Positions 17,433 through 26,085 are shown, numbered from the stretch's first letter. The stretch: DNA of 64,000 nucleotides from Palsa-1447 sp964414785 (GCA_964414785.1 CAYPXZ010000015.1:14312-78311); one strand, 5' to 3'. Numbers and translations: made by a program. Notes: generated by a model from the sequence alone, not told the origin.

Positions 17433-17621
17433 TCATCGTTTGGTGGCGGGAGCCTGGGCCGTTGCGGGCGCAGGCTGTTTCTTGCTGGTGCGAACAAATC
17501 TCGGCTTCTGCTGAAAGACCGGGATAGTCGGCGTGGCCGCGGCGGGCGCTGTGGGCGCGGCGCTGGGCGCAGGAATTGTAGAGGTGCCGGCAGGATTAAT
17601 GTCGGGATTCATAGGATTCAT
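17433..17621 (-). CDS. Small Pro/Ala/Thr-rich hypothetical protein
   Basis: This 62-codon open frame begins MNPMNPDINPAG and ends in a basic, alanine-proline-rich tail. It lies 97 bp upstream of the zinc-ribbon gene on the same strand. No ribosome-binding site is clear and the composition is low in complexity, so it may be spurious. It is the only candidate in the 510-bp stretch 17336-17846, which otherwise shows nothing I can name. Confidence 0.3.
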   Translation of the reverse strand: MNPMNPDINPAGTSTIPAPSAAPTAPAAATPTIPVFQQKPRFVRTSKKQPAPATAQAPATKR

Positions 17622-17846
17622 TTTGTTTTTTTTGTATCTAACAGAGTGTGCCCATGGCGGGCACGTAGGTTTCCTTGCACCCCCTATGCCGCATCGCCGG
17701 CCAACTCCTTTAGGTGTTTGCCCGTCGCCAGATAGAATTTTGCCTGCACGGCTATCGCCACGGACTGGATTGATGGAGGTGCAACATCTGCACCGCCGTT
17801 CCGATCGCAGTGCAGTATCTTGCTCCTTCGAGCACGCGGGGGCCGG

Positions 17847-18854
17847 TCAAGGCTTCAGCAGGCCGTAGCGGCGAAGCTTGTATTGGAGGGCCCTTCGGCT
17901 GATGCCGAGAAGCCTTGCGGCCTCCCCGCGATTGGAGGTGACCTGAAGGAGGGTCTGCCGGATCAGCGTCTTCTCCGCGTCTGAAAGGGTCATCCCGGGC
18001 CGGATGGAGAAGTCGTGCGCGGGTTCGCCATTGGCACGCATGTAAGTCGGCAGCAGGTCCACGCCGATCGCCTCTCTTGGCGACGTCACCATCAGCCATT
18101 CGATCGCGTTGCGCAGCTGCCGTACGTTTCCCGGCCAAGGGAAGCGCCTGCAGGCTTCCATGGCTTCCGGCGTGAGGCTGCACGTCGGGCGCCTGTGCTT
18201 CGCCCCGAACTGGGCCAGAAAGGTCCCTATCAATATGGGAATGTCCTCGCTTCGCTCGCGAAGGGGCGGGATCGGGATCGGAATCACCTGGATCCTGTAA
18301 TAGAGATCCTCCCGGAACTTTCCCGCGGCCACGGCCTCCTCCAGGCGCTTGTTGGTGGCGGCTACGACCCGGACATCAACCTGGATCAGCTCGGTCCCGC
18401 CTACCATGCGGAAGGCGCCGTCCTCCAGAACGCGAAGCAGGTCGCCCTGGCCCTTCATCGGCATGTCCCCGATCTCGTCAAGGAAGAGCGTGCCGCCGTT
18501 TGCGAGAAGAAAGCGGCCCGGCTTGTTGAAACGCGCATCGGTGAACGCCCCCTTCACGTAGCCGAACAGCTCAGCCTCCACGAGCTGCTCGGGAAGCGCC
18601 GCGCAGTTGACAAAGATGAACGGCTTTGCGGCCCGGGAGCTGCGCTGGTGGATCATTCGCGCCACGATCTCCTTCCCGGTCCCGCTCTCGCCCTCGATCA
18701 GGACGGTGACGTCGCTTCGCGCAACCTCCTCGGCCAGGCGAAGCACCCTGCGAATGGCGGGGCTGTCCCCCAAGAGGAGGCTCTGGGGGCTCTCGTCTGG
18801 ACTCCGCGCCGAGCCGGGCTGTCCCCCCGAGGTGCGCGCCATCTTGTCAGACAC
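17847..18854 (-). CDS. Sigma-54-type AAA+ transcriptional activator with variant GAFTDA loop
   Basis: The protein has 335 residues with no receiver or sensor domain. The AAA+ core has Walker A GESGTGKE (54-61), Walker B GTLFLDEIGD (121-130) and arginine-finger region REDLYYRI. A Fis-type helix-turn-helix occupies the C-terminus (about 295-335, NRGEAARLLGISRRALQYKL). The sigma-54-contacting GAFTGA motif reads GAFTDA (102-107). The start codon overlaps the end of the molybdenum hydroxylase large-subunit gene by 8 bp, so translation is probably coupled. It may control that operon. The altered loop could weaken sigma-54 contact, or the protein could act on another promoter type. Confidence 0.88.
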   Translation of the reverse strand: MSDKMARTSGGQPGSARSPDESPQSLLLGDSPAIRRVLRLAEEVARSDVTVLIEGESGTGKEIVARMIHQRSSRAAKPFIFVNCAALPEQLVEAELFGYVKGAFTDARFNKPGRFLLANGGTLFLDEIGDMPMKGQGDLLRVLEDGAFRMVGGTELIQVDVRVVAATNKRLEEAVAAGKFREDLYYRIQVIPIPIPPLRERSEDIPILIGTFLAQFGAKHRRPTCSLTPEAMEACRRFPWPGNVRQLRNAIEWLMVTSPREAIGVDLLPTYMRANGEPAHDFSIRPGMTLSDAEKTLIRQTLLQVTSNRGEAARLLGISRRALQYKLRRYGLLKP

Positions 18855-20982
18855 GGGCGGCGAGGATGCGCTCGGGCGTCATCGGCAGTTGCAGCATCCG
18901 CAGCCCCGTGGCGTCGAAGACTGCGTTGGCTATCACCGCCCCGACCGCGGTAACCGACGGCTCCCCGCCCCCCTGGGGCGGCAAGTCGTTGTTCTCGACA
19001 AAAACGGTCTCGATGGTGGGAAGCCAGGAGAACGAGGGAATGCGGTACGTGCCGAAATTCCTGTCCAGGACCTCGCCTCCGGAGAAGTTGACCTCCTCGG
19101 AGAGCGCGTACCCGAGGCCCATGATGAGGCCTCCCTCCATCTGCTGGCTCGCCCCCGATGGATTGATGACGACACCCATGTCCTGGGCGCAGACCATGCG
19201 CTTGACGCTGACGACGCCGTCGGTCGCCCCGACGGCAACCTCCGCCATGGCCGCGAAGTAAGTCCCAGCGTCGATGCCGCACGCCACGCCGAATCCGCGC
19301 TTGCTGGGCGAGCGGGCGGGCGACCACCCGAACTTGGCCGCGGCGGCCCTGAGCACCCCCGCCATCCTCGGGTCGGCCAGATTCCGGATGCGGAACTCGA
19401 CCGGGTCGACGCCGGCCGCGGAGGCCATCAGGTCGATCTGGGACTCGCGCGCGAAGGTGTTGGCGCTGTTTCCCGGGCCCCGCCAGGCGCCGGTCGTGAA
19501 GGGATGGGCCCCGGCCGGCCCGCGGATGTCCGTCACGTGGACGCAGGTGCGGTGATTCGGGATCGAATAGAACTGCTCTGCGCCGCGTCCGCCGGCGTAG
19601 AACTCATCGTAGTTCCAGAACGTGATCTTCCCGTCGGCGTCGATCCCCGAGGTGATCTTGACGATCGCTGCCGGCCGGAACCAGTCGTTGTAGAACTCCT
19701 CCTCGCGGCTCCAAGCTACCTGGACAGGCCTGCCGCAGGCCTTGGACAGGCGTGCCGCCTCGACGGCCTCCAGGTTCATCGACTTGCCCCCGAATGCACC
19801 GCCCACGTACGGAGTGATCACGCGGACCCTCTCGACCGGTAGCCCTATCGCCACCGCGATTTCCTCGCGCGCCCCGAACGGATTCTGCGTGGAGGCCCAG
19901 ACGGTCGCCCCCCCGCCCTCGAACCGGGCCAGCGCCGTGTGGGGCTCCATCGCGGCGTGCGCGACATAGGCGTTGAGGAATGTCGTCTCGAACTTCCGGG
20001 TTGATCGGCGCTCGCCCTCGGGGATGTCGCCGCCCCTGGCCACCACCTTCCCCTCCGGAGCTACCCCAAGGAGGTGGTCGAAAATCGTGCGGGGATCGAG
20101 ATTCGATGCGGGCACATCGAATTCGGCCCTGACCCTCTTGATGGCTGCGGCAGCCATGTCCGGAAGCTCATGGAGGACCGCGACCAGGTCGCCGTCGCGC
20201 ACCACCTTTGCCCCGGGTACCTCCCCCGCGGGCCCCATGTCGAGGCTCTTCAGAGTCGCGCCGTGGGAGGGCGGGCGCACCACCTTGGCGTAAAGCATGC
20301 CGGGCAGGCGCACGTCGCCCGAATACCTCGCCTCGCCCGTCACCTTGTCCCTGCCGTCGCGCCTCTTTACCGGCTTGCCCATGATCTTGAACTGCCGGAA
20401 ATCCTTGAGGCTCGGGCCGACCTTCAGGCGCCGCTCGATCCGCCTGCCCTTTGCGAGCGCGCCATAGGTCACCCTGCGAGTCTCCTGTTCCCTGTCAAAG
20501 ATGACCCCGTCCCGTGTCACCAGCCTGTCCACCGGCACGCCTAGCGCCTCGGCCGCAAGGTCAACGAGGATCGCCTTCGCCTCGGCGGCCGCCTTCCTCA
20601 TGGCCGGCCCAAAGTAGCGGACCGTCATCGATCCCCACGTGCCCATATCATAGGGGCAGAGCTCCGTGTCGCCCATCACCATGTCGACCGATTCGAGCGT
20701 GACGTCGAGCTCGTCGGCCAGCATCTGGCCGATCGACGTCCCCGAGCCCTGGCCCATCTCGATCTTCCCCGTAAACCCCGTCACCCTGCCGTCCTCACCG
20801 ATCCGGACGAACGCGTTGAAATCCGTGGGCAGCTCGGGGCGCACAGGCCCGACGCGGGCGACTCCCTCCAGGGCCACCTCGGCCGAGGCGATGCTGCTCA
20901 GGGAGACGAGGACCACGATACCCCCCGCCATCTGCTGGAGGAATTCGCGGCGCGTCGGCAGGCGTGTCGGGTTTGGGTTCAC
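18847..20982 (-). CDS. Xanthine dehydrogenase family molybdopterin-binding subunit (IorB-like)
   Basis: The protein has 711 residues starting at a GTG at 20982. This start is supported by GAGGAGG 6 bp upstream and by a GTGA overlap with the small subunit's stop. The N-terminus carries a twin-arginine-like signal (TRREFLQQMAGG then a hydrophobic stretch), implying export of the folded enzyme. The molybdopterin-binding motifs of the Ald_Xan_dh_C2 family are visible: KIEMGQGSGT, MGTWGSMTVRYFGPAMRKAA, VGGAFGGKS and AWRGPGNSANTF. With the 2Fe-2S subunit it forms a two-subunit Ior/aldehyde-oxidoreductase-type hydroxylase that usually lacks a flavin subunit. The substrate is unknown. Confidence 0.9.
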   Translation of the reverse strand: MNPNPTRLPTRREFLQQMAGGIVVLVSLSSIASAEVALEGVARVGPVRPELPTDFNAFVRIGEDGRVTGFTGKIEMGQGSGTSIGQMLADELDVTLESVDMVMGDTELCPYDMGTWGSMTVRYFGPAMRKAAAEAKAILVDLAAEALGVPVDRLVTRDGVIFDREQETRRVTYGALAKGRRIERRLKVGPSLKDFRQFKIMGKPVKRRDGRDKVTGEARYSGDVRLPGMLYAKVVRPPSHGATLKSLDMGPAGEVPGAKVVRDGDLVAVLHELPDMAAAAIKRVRAEFDVPASNLDPRTIFDHLLGVAPEGKVVARGGDIPEGERRSTRKFETTFLNAYVAHAAMEPHTALARFEGGGATVWASTQNPFGAREEIAVAIGLPVERVRVITPYVGGAFGGKSMNLEAVEAARLSKACGRPVQVAWSREEEFYNDWFRPAAIVKITSGIDADGKITFWNYDEFYAGGRGAEQFYSIPNHRTCVHVTDIRGPAGAHPFTTGAWRGPGNSANTFARESQIDLMASAAGVDPVEFRIRNLADPRMAGVLRAAAAKFGWSPARSPSKRGFGVACGIDAGTYFAAMAEVAVGATDGVVSVKRMVCAQDMGVVINPSGASQQMEGGLIMGLGYALSEEVNFSGGEVLDRNFGTYRIPSFSWLPTIETVFVENNDLPPQGGGEPSVTAVGAVIANAVFDATGLRMLQLPMTPERILAARV

Positions 20983-21458
20983 TTCGCGCCTCCTCTCATC
21001 TCCGCTGCCGCATCGTGGATGGCCCGGACAATCCTCGGGTGAGCTCCGCAGCGGCAGAGGTTGTGCTCCATGCCGCTCAGGATCTGCTCCTCCGACGGGT
21101 CGGGGTTGGCTCGGAGCAAGCCCGCAGCCTCCATGATCATGCCCGGGGTGCAATAGCCGCACTGCATGGCCTCGTTGTCCGCGAATGCCTTCTGCAGGGG
21201 GTGCAGCTTTCCATCCTTTGCAAGGCCCTCGATCGTGACGACGTCCTTTCCGTGGACCTCCTTCGCCCGCCTCAGACACGAGCGGACGGGCTTCCCATCG
21301 ACGAGGACCGTGCAGGCGCCGCAGTGGCCCTCGCCGCACCCGTACTTTGCTCCCGTCAGGCCGAGGTCCGTCCTGAGGACCCACAGCAGGTGGCGGTCCG
21401 AATCCACGTCCAGGTGGACTTCGCCGCCGTTGAGCCGGAATGAGAGCGTGTCGGGCAT
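20979..21458 (-). CDS. 2Fe-2S subunit of an Ior-type molybdenum hydroxylase
   Basis: The protein has 159 residues from the ATG at 21458, the usual family length. A start at 21539 would add 27 residues of unconvincing sequence. It has a plant-type ferredoxin cluster (YGCGEGHCGACTVLVDGK) followed by the helical 2Fe-2S domain (QCGYCTPGM and NLCRCGAHPRI). This is the electron-transfer partner of the molybdopterin subunit encoded immediately downstream, whose GTG start overlaps this gene's TGA. A TATAAT-like -10 element is present on the minus strand at 21576-21581. Confidence 0.92.
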   Translation of the reverse strand: MPDTLSFRLNGGEVHLDVDSDRHLLWVLRTDLGLTGAKYGCGEGHCGACTVLVDGKPVRSCLRRAKEVHGKDVVTIEGLAKDGKLHPLQKAFADNEAMQCGYCTPGMIMEAAGLLRANPDPSEEQILSGMEHNLCRCGAHPRIVRAIHDAAAEMRGGAK

Positions 21459-21575
21459 GGTTTTTCGGATGCGGACCACCGCCGGATCAGGGGCCACTGC
21501 ACGGGTCATGCGCAGGACCCGAAGCACTGTGCGCCTCATCCAACCGTGTGCGTTTCGCGATTGTCTACGGGGTCC

Positions 21576-21581
21576 ATTATA
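21576..21581 (-). promoter_or_regulatory. Possible -10 element of the molybdenum hydroxylase operon
   Basis: On the minus strand the bases read TATAAT inside GGCCTATAATGG, about 118 bp before the chosen small-subunit start. No convincing -35 lies 17 bp upstream, so this is a weak promoter call. Confidence 0.35.
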
Positions 21582-21748
21582 GGCCTCCCTGGGACGGGGG
21601 CTGTTCCTCTATTGCCATAAACGGTGCAAATTTTGTCCGCCCCCGGGGGATGGGGCGGAACCCCTTCGCCTCCTCGACAGGCATGAGGAGAACGTCTCGT
21701 GAAGACGCCGGGCGCGGCCGTCCGCGAACCTTTAGCCAACCCACTCCG

Positions 21749-22483
21749 TCAAATGACCGGGTCGGTTGAGTAGAGGAGCTGGTGGACGAGCGCCAGCACG
21801 CTCTCGACCGTGAAGGGTTTCAGCAGGAACCCCTGGGCAAACGAATCCGGATGGCGCGTGTTCGGCCCGGGGACGACCCCGCTTATGGCAAGGATCGGGA
21901 TGTCGGCGTTGATTTCCTTGGCCCAGTCGGCCAGCCCGGGACCCGCCAGGTGCGGCATGTCCATGTCGGTGACGATCAGGTTGATTTCCCGGCGGCGCGC
22001 CTTCAATAGGACAAGGGCCTCGTCCCCGTCGCCGGCGACGAGGACGCGGTACCCGTGGCGCGTCAGCATGGCGGTCGTCGTGACCCTGATGAGGGGGTCG
22101 TCGTCGACCACGAGCACAAGCTCCCCGTTTCCGCGCGGAGCCGTGGCCGCGATGGCGTCCGCTGCCAGGTTTCCCTCGGCGGGCGGGAGGTAAGCCCGGA
22201 ACTTGGTGCCGCGGCCGAGCTCGGTCTGGACCGTCACAAAGCCCGAATGGCTCTCGACGATTCCCCGCACGGTCGAAAGCCCGAGGCCCGTTCCCTTGTC
22301 CCCCGCCTTGGTGGTGAAGAAGTGATCCCACATCCGCGCTAGCACGTGCGGCGGAATGCCGGTGCCGGTGTCATGAACCTGCAATACGACCCAGCGGCCG
22401 GCGCGCGCGCCCTGCTCCAGGCCGGCGGCCGCCGCGCCCCATGCGGACGTGACGATAAGGAGCCTGCGAGCATCGGTATTCAT
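21749..22483 (-). CDS. Truncated histidine kinase ATPase domain fused to a receiver domain
   Basis: The protein has 244 residues. It opens in the middle of a HATPase domain: G1 box DTGTGIPP (38-45), F box HFFTTKAG (54-61) and G2 box GTGLGLS (64-70) are present. The N box and the whole HisKA dimerisation/phosphoacceptor region are missing. After a linker follows a receiver domain (VVDDD at about 125-129, phosphoacceptor Asp173 in LIVTDMDMP, conserved Lys near LLKPF). It looks like the 3' remnant of a hybrid kinase such as a PAS-type sensor, yet it is intact as an open frame. It may be a pseudogene or act through its receiver. It is divergent from the HxlR gene. Confidence 0.7.
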   Translation of the reverse strand: MNTDARRLLIVTSAWGAAAAGLEQGARAGRWVVLQVHDTGTGIPPHVLARMWDHFFTTKAGDKGTGLGLSTVRGIVESHSGFVTVQTELGRGTKFRAYLPPAEGNLAADAIAATAPRGNGELVLVVDDDPLIRVTTTAMLTRHGYRVLVAGDGDEALVLLKARRREINLIVTDMDMPHLAGPGLADWAKEINADIPILAISGVVPGPNTRHPDSFAQGFLLKPFTVESVLALVHQLLYSTDPVI

Positions 22484-22501
22484 GGCGTGCCTTTGTAGTT
22501 G

Positions 22502-22516
22502 CTTGCGATTTGCAAG
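22502..22516. promoter_or_regulatory. Candidate HxlR operator 1 (CTTGC-N5-GCAAG)
   Basis: This inverted repeat lies between the truncated kinase gene and the HxlR gene. It shares the same arms and 5-bp spacer as the repeat at 22538. HxlR-family regulators commonly bind such repeats next to their own genes. Confidence 0.5.
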
Positions 22517-22537
22517 TCACACGACTCTGATTAGTCA

Positions 22538-22552
22538 CTTGCTTGAGGCAAG
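22538..22552. promoter_or_regulatory. Candidate HxlR operator 2 (CTTGC-N5-GCAAG)
   Basis: This is the second copy of the inverted repeat, extended to ACTTGC/GCAAGT. Its centre is 36 bp from that of the first copy and it ends 22 bp before the HxlR start codon. Confidence 0.5.
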
Positions 22553-22573
22553 TCACTATTTTAGCGTCACCGG

Positions 22574-22981
22574 GTGCCCCAATCCCGCCGAAGAAGAGCC
22601 GAGGTCCCCAGGTCCCCCTGCCCCATTTCGGGGTCTCTCGACCTCATAGGCGACCGCTGGACCCTCCTCGTCGTGCGAGATCTGTTCTGGGGCAAGCGCC
22701 GCTTCGGGGAGTTTCTGGAATCGCCCGAGTACATCCCCACCAATATTCTCGCGGACCGGCTCGGCCGCCTTGAGCAGGCCGGGCTCTTAGGGCGCAAACC
22801 CTACCAGGAGAACCCGCCCCGCTATGACTACGCGCTGACAAGGAAGGGCCGCGACCTTGGGCCCGTCCTTGCGGCGCTTGTCACCTGGGGGAAATGCCAC
22901 ATCCCGGGATCGCGCACGCTCGGCGAGTCGAAGGGGCCTTCGGCGAAGGCCCGGTCGCGCCCCGGCAGGAAGAGGGCCTAG
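22574..22981 (+). CDS. HxlR-family (MarR-like) transcriptional regulator
   Basis: The protein has 135 residues with a GTG start at 22574. The HxlR winged-helix pattern is clear: CPISGSLDLIGDRWTLLVV (16-34) with the family's conserved cysteine at 16, then LFWGKRRFGEF, IPTNILADRLGRLEQAGLL and the wing PPRYDYALTRKG. HxlR proteins sense reactive electrophiles or quinones in some species and usually repress a nearby gene. Two CTTGC-N5-GCAAG repeats precede the start. The gene ends in a 4-bp overlap with the convergent EVE-domain gene. Confidence 0.88.
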   Translation: MPQSRRRRAEVPRSPCPISGSLDLIGDRWTLLVVRDLFWGKRRFGEFLESPEYIPTNILADRLGRLEQAGLLGRKPYQENPPRYDYALTRKGRDLGPVLAALVTWGKCHIPGSRTLGESKGPSAKARSRPGRKRA

Positions 22982-23388
22982 CCTGCCAGCGCTACGATCC
23001 TGTCAAAGTCGGCCCCTGCGACCGGCATGACCGAAAGGCGCGTGTGCCGAAGGAGCGGCACCGCCGCAAGCGCCGGGTCCTTCCTCATCTGTTCAAGAGT
23101 GACCGGGCGCTTGAGCGCCCTGACCGGCTCGAGCTCGACGGAGACCCAGCCCGGTTCCTCGGCAGTCGGGTCCGGGTAGGCGGCCCTTGACACACGGGCA
23201 ATGCCGACGACCTCCTTGGGCCCGCCGCTCGCGTAGAAGAGCACGGCGTCCCCCTTGCCCATCGCCTTGAGGTTGTTCCGGGCCTGGTAATTGCGCACGC
23301 CGTCCCAGGAGGTGCGGCCGTCCCTTACGAACGCATCCCACGAGTAACTCTCGGGCTCCTGTTTCACCAACCAGTGCTGGGTCTTCAT
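22978..23388 (-). CDS. EVE-domain (YTH-like) protein
   Basis: The protein has 136 residues from the ATG at 23388, where homology starts (MKTQHWLVKQEPESYSW). A longer frame to 23571 adds residues without family character. EVE features visible are DGRTSWDGVRNYQARNNL, GKGDAVLFYASGG and a C-terminal LEQMRKDPALAAVPLLRHTR. EVE domains resemble the YTH/PUA fold and bind modified nucleobases. In bacteria they are found with restriction systems or as stand-alone housekeeping proteins, as here. The stop codon overlaps that of the convergent HxlR gene. Confidence 0.88.
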   Translation of the reverse strand: MKTQHWLVKQEPESYSWDAFVRDGRTSWDGVRNYQARNNLKAMGKGDAVLFYASGGPKEVVGIARVSRAAYPDPTAEEPGWVSVELEPVRALKRPVTLEQMRKDPALAAVPLLRHTRLSVMPVAGADFDRIVALAG

Positions 23389-23564
23389 CGTTTGCGGCGG
23401 TTGCGCCCGGCGGGGTCCGTCCGCACCGCGGCGGCGCAGGGGCAACGCACGCCGAAAGAGAGCATGGAATGCCAGGAAAGGTAAACCGTAATGACACGAG
23501 GACCCGATTGCCGTTGCCTCGCCGCCAGGGCCTCGGAGAAACTCCGCGGTCGTCGGTCCCCGCC

Positions 23565-24086
23565 ATGGCATTTGTCATCTTCCCCACCCCTTTCGGAGCC
23601 TGCGGATTGGCGTGGAGCGACGCAAAGGTCGTCCGGTTCCAATTGCCCGAGGAGACGGAGGCCCTCACGCGGGAGCGGCTGTCGCGGTTCGGCCCCGAGA
23701 CGGTTGAGGAGGGGGCGCCCCCTTGGGTGCACCGGGTCGTGGCCCGCGCCAGGGCCCACCTCGGCGGAGAGGCCCAGGATTTCTCCGACATCGGGCTCGA
23801 CTGGTCCCTCGTGAGCGACTTCCAGCGCGCCGTCTACCTGCAGACGCAGGCGATCGCACCCGGTTTGAAGAGAAGCTACGGGGAGGTCGCCCGGGCCCTC
23901 GCGCTCGGTCCCGAGTCAGCGCGCGCCGTCGGGGTGGCCCTCGCCACGAACCCGTGGCCGCTCCTGGTCCCGTGCCATCGCGTGGTCTCGGCCAGCGACA
24001 AGATGACGGGATTCTCCGCGCCGGGAGGCGTGCGCACGAAGACGCGCCTCCTCGCGCTTGAGGGAGCCGAGCTCCTTTCCGAGTGA
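23565..24086 (+). CDS. Methylated-DNA--protein-cysteine methyltransferase-like protein
   Basis: The protein has 173 residues from the ATG at 23565. It has the two-domain layout of O6-alkylguanine-DNA alkyltransferases: an N-terminal alpha/beta domain, then DFQRAVYLQTQAIAPG (85-100), SYGEVARALALGPESARAVG, and the active site PCHRVV with Cys137. The residue after the Cys-His is the standard Arg. It repairs O6-alkylguanine by self-alkylation. An in-frame start at 23469 would add 32 residues. The gene is divergent from the EVE-domain gene. Confidence 0.87.
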   Translation: MAFVIFPTPFGACGLAWSDAKVVRFQLPEETEALTRERLSRFGPETVEEGAPPWVHRVVARARAHLGGEAQDFSDIGLDWSLVSDFQRAVYLQTQAIAPGLKRSYGEVARALALGPESARAVGVALATNPWPLLVPCHRVVSASDKMTGFSAPGGVRTKTRLLALEGAELLSE

Positions 24087-24232
24087 ACGCGGGGCACTCA
24101 GGTTAAAAATCTTTGAATCAATGCCTTCGGTGCCCCGCCGGCGCGAAGAACCCAAGGATTGGCGTTGCCACCGCGGGAATCGAGCAGTGACGATTCGCCG
24201 CCAAGTCCAGCCAGACTAAACGTCCAAGCCCT

Positions 24233-24937
24233 GTGCCCCCCTCAACGCCCGAGCTCGTCCTGGTCGTGCCCGTATACAACGAGCAGGATGCCATCGTGCC
24301 GGTCCTTAGGGAGTGGAGGGCCGAGCTTTCAAGGACGGTGGGCGACGGGCGGTTCGTTATCCTTGTGGTCGACGACGGCTCGACTGACGGGACGCCCAAG
24401 CGACTCGCGGAGCTGGACTGGCCCGAGCTCCGGGTCCACCGCCACTCGAACCGGGGGCACGGCCAGAGTTGCCTCGTGGGCTACATCGAGGCCAACCGGA
24501 TGAAGGCGACCTACATCTTCCAGATCGATTCGGACGGCCAGTGCGACCCGGCCGGCTTCGCGAGCGTCTGGGCAAGGCGAGAGCGGGCGGCCGCCATCTA
24601 TGGAAGGAGGAGGAGCCGCGACGACGGGTTGGCCAGGAGGGTGATCAGCTCGGTCCTGCGGCTTTCACTGAAGGTCGCCCGGGGGACGCGCCTCAACGAC
24701 ACCAACGTCCCCTTCCGGCTCTACCGCGCGCCCCTTGCGGCCGCCGCGGCCGCGAGGGTTCCCGCCGACTTCAACCTGGCGAACATCGCGATGGCGCTGC
24801 TCCTCGAGCCCGAGGGGTTCGAGGAGGTGCCGATCCATTTTCGCGACCGCATCGGCGGCCACCCGACCGTGCGCCTGTGGGGGTTTGTACCCAAGGCGCT
24901 GCGGTTGCACCGGGACGTTTTCAGGCTAGGCAAGTAG
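24233..24937 (+). CDS. Family 2 glycosyltransferase
   Basis: The protein has 234 residues with a GTG start at 24233. It has a GT-A fold: VVPVYNEQDAIVPVL (11-25), DDGSTDG (47-53) and the metal-binding DSD of QIDSDGQC (99-101). No transmembrane segment is evident. Polyprenyl-phosphate sugar transferases of the dolichyl-phosphate type share this layout and are usually longer. The gene is 3 bp from the UDP-galactopyranose mutase gene, and a DUF2298 membrane protein follows on the other strand. A role in surface polysaccharide or galactofuran assembly is likely. Confidence 0.87.
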   Translation: MPPSTPELVLVVPVYNEQDAIVPVLREWRAELSRTVGDGRFVILVVDDGSTDGTPKRLAELDWPELRVHRHSNRGHGQSCLVGYIEANRMKATYIFQIDSDGQCDPAGFASVWARRERAAAIYGRRRSRDDGLARRVISSVLRLSLKVARGTRLNDTNVPFRLYRAPLAAAAAARVPADFNLANIAMALLLEPEGFEEVPIHFRDRIGGHPTVRLWGFVPKALRLHRDVFRLGK

Positions 24938-24940
24938 GGA

Positions 24941-26077
24941 ATGCGAGACAGCTACGACTACCTGATCGTCGGGGCCGGCCTATCCGGGCTTGTCCTGGCC
25001 GAGCGCCTGGGCTCGCTGGGAAGAAGCTGCCTGGTCGTCGAGCGGCGCAACCACATCGGGGGGAACTGCCACGACCGCAAGGACCGCAACGGCCTCTTCT
25101 TTCATGTCTATGGCCCCCACTATTTCCGGACGAACTCGGAGCTTGTCCGCACCTACCTGAGCCGGTTCACCGGCTGGGCGGATGCCAAGTACCGCGTGAG
25201 CGTCTATACGAGGGGCACGTACTGGAGCTTCCCCATAAACCTGGGGACATTCCGGCAGTTCAGCGCAAACCCCACGGCGACCGAGGAGGACTTCAAGGCC
25301 TACCTGGCGCGAAGCGCCCTGCCGATCGCCTCCCCCGCCAATTCGAAGGAGGCCATCCTCGCCGCGGTCGGCACCGAGCTCTACGAGCTCTTCTACAGGG
25401 GCTACACCGAGAAGCAGTGGGGCCGGCCGGCGGAGGCGCTGGACGCCTCGGTCTGCCGCAGGCTCCCCATCCACACGGGGCTCGACGAGCGCTACTTCCG
25501 GGACGAGTTCCAGGCCCTCCCGAAATTGGGCTACCAGCCCATGTTTGACGCCATCCTGGAGGCGTCCAAGGCCGACCTGCGCCTGGAGACCGACTACCGG
25601 GAGATCCTCCCGAAAGTCCGGTATCGGCACCTGATCTACTCCGGACCGCTGGATGAGTACTTCGACTGCCGCTTCGGCCCCCTGCCCTACCGGACGGCGC
25701 GCTACGCCCTCGAGGAACTGGACCCGGACAAGGTCCCTGCGGGCGGCTTTGTCCAGCCCGTCCTGCAGGTCAATTACCCCGGCTCCGAGCCCTACACGAG
25801 GACCGTCGAGCTCAAGCACGTCACCGGCCAGGTAAGCCGCAGCTCAAACCTCGTCCGCGAATTCCCGGCGGAGTACAAGCCGGGCGAGAGCGACCCGAAC
25901 TACCCGGTTCCCGGCGCGGAGAGCGACTCGCTTGCTGCGCGCTACCGCGAGCTCGCGGAGCGCGAGCCCGGCGTCACCTTCATCGGAAGGCTGGCCCAGT
26001 ACCGCTACCTCAACATGGACCAGGTGGTCGGCGCGGCGCTCCACACGTTCGAGAAATTGCGCGACGGGAAGGCCTGA
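24941..26077 (+). CDS. glf: UDP-galactopyranose mutase
   Basis: The protein has 378 residues, typical for the family. It starts with the flavin-binding pattern YLIVGAGLSGLVLAERL (7-23) and VVERRNHIGGNC. It continues with the GLF signatures FHVYGPHYFRTN, YTEKQWGRPAE (about 153-163) and a C-terminal FIGRLAQYRYLNMDQVV. The enzyme isomerises UDP-galactopyranose to UDP-galactofuranose using reduced FAD. The start follows AGGGA by 2 bp and is 3 bp after the glycosyltransferase stop, so the two are co-translated. It implies that this organism makes a galactofuranose-containing glycan or related sugar. Confidence 0.93.
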   Translation: MRDSYDYLIVGAGLSGLVLAERLGSLGRSCLVVERRNHIGGNCHDRKDRNGLFFHVYGPHYFRTNSELVRTYLSRFTGWADAKYRVSVYTRGTYWSFPINLGTFRQFSANPTATEEDFKAYLARSALPIASPANSKEAILAAVGTELYELFYRGYTEKQWGRPAEALDASVCRRLPIHTGLDERYFRDEFQALPKLGYQPMFDAILEASKADLRLETDYREILPKVRYRHLIYSGPLDEYFDCRFGPLPYRTARYALEELDPDKVPAGGFVQPVLQVNYPGSEPYTRTVELKHVTGQVSRSSNLVREFPAEYKPGESDPNYPVPGAESDSLAARYRELAEREPGVTFIGRLAQYRYLNMDQVVGAALHTFEKLRDGKA

Positions 26078-26085
26078 GGTTCTGG

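Noticed and set aside
17640..17700. Sigma-54 promoter (GGCACG ... TTGCA) near the activator gene
   Set aside because: The spacing between the GG and GC elements is about five bases too long for a -24/-12 promoter.
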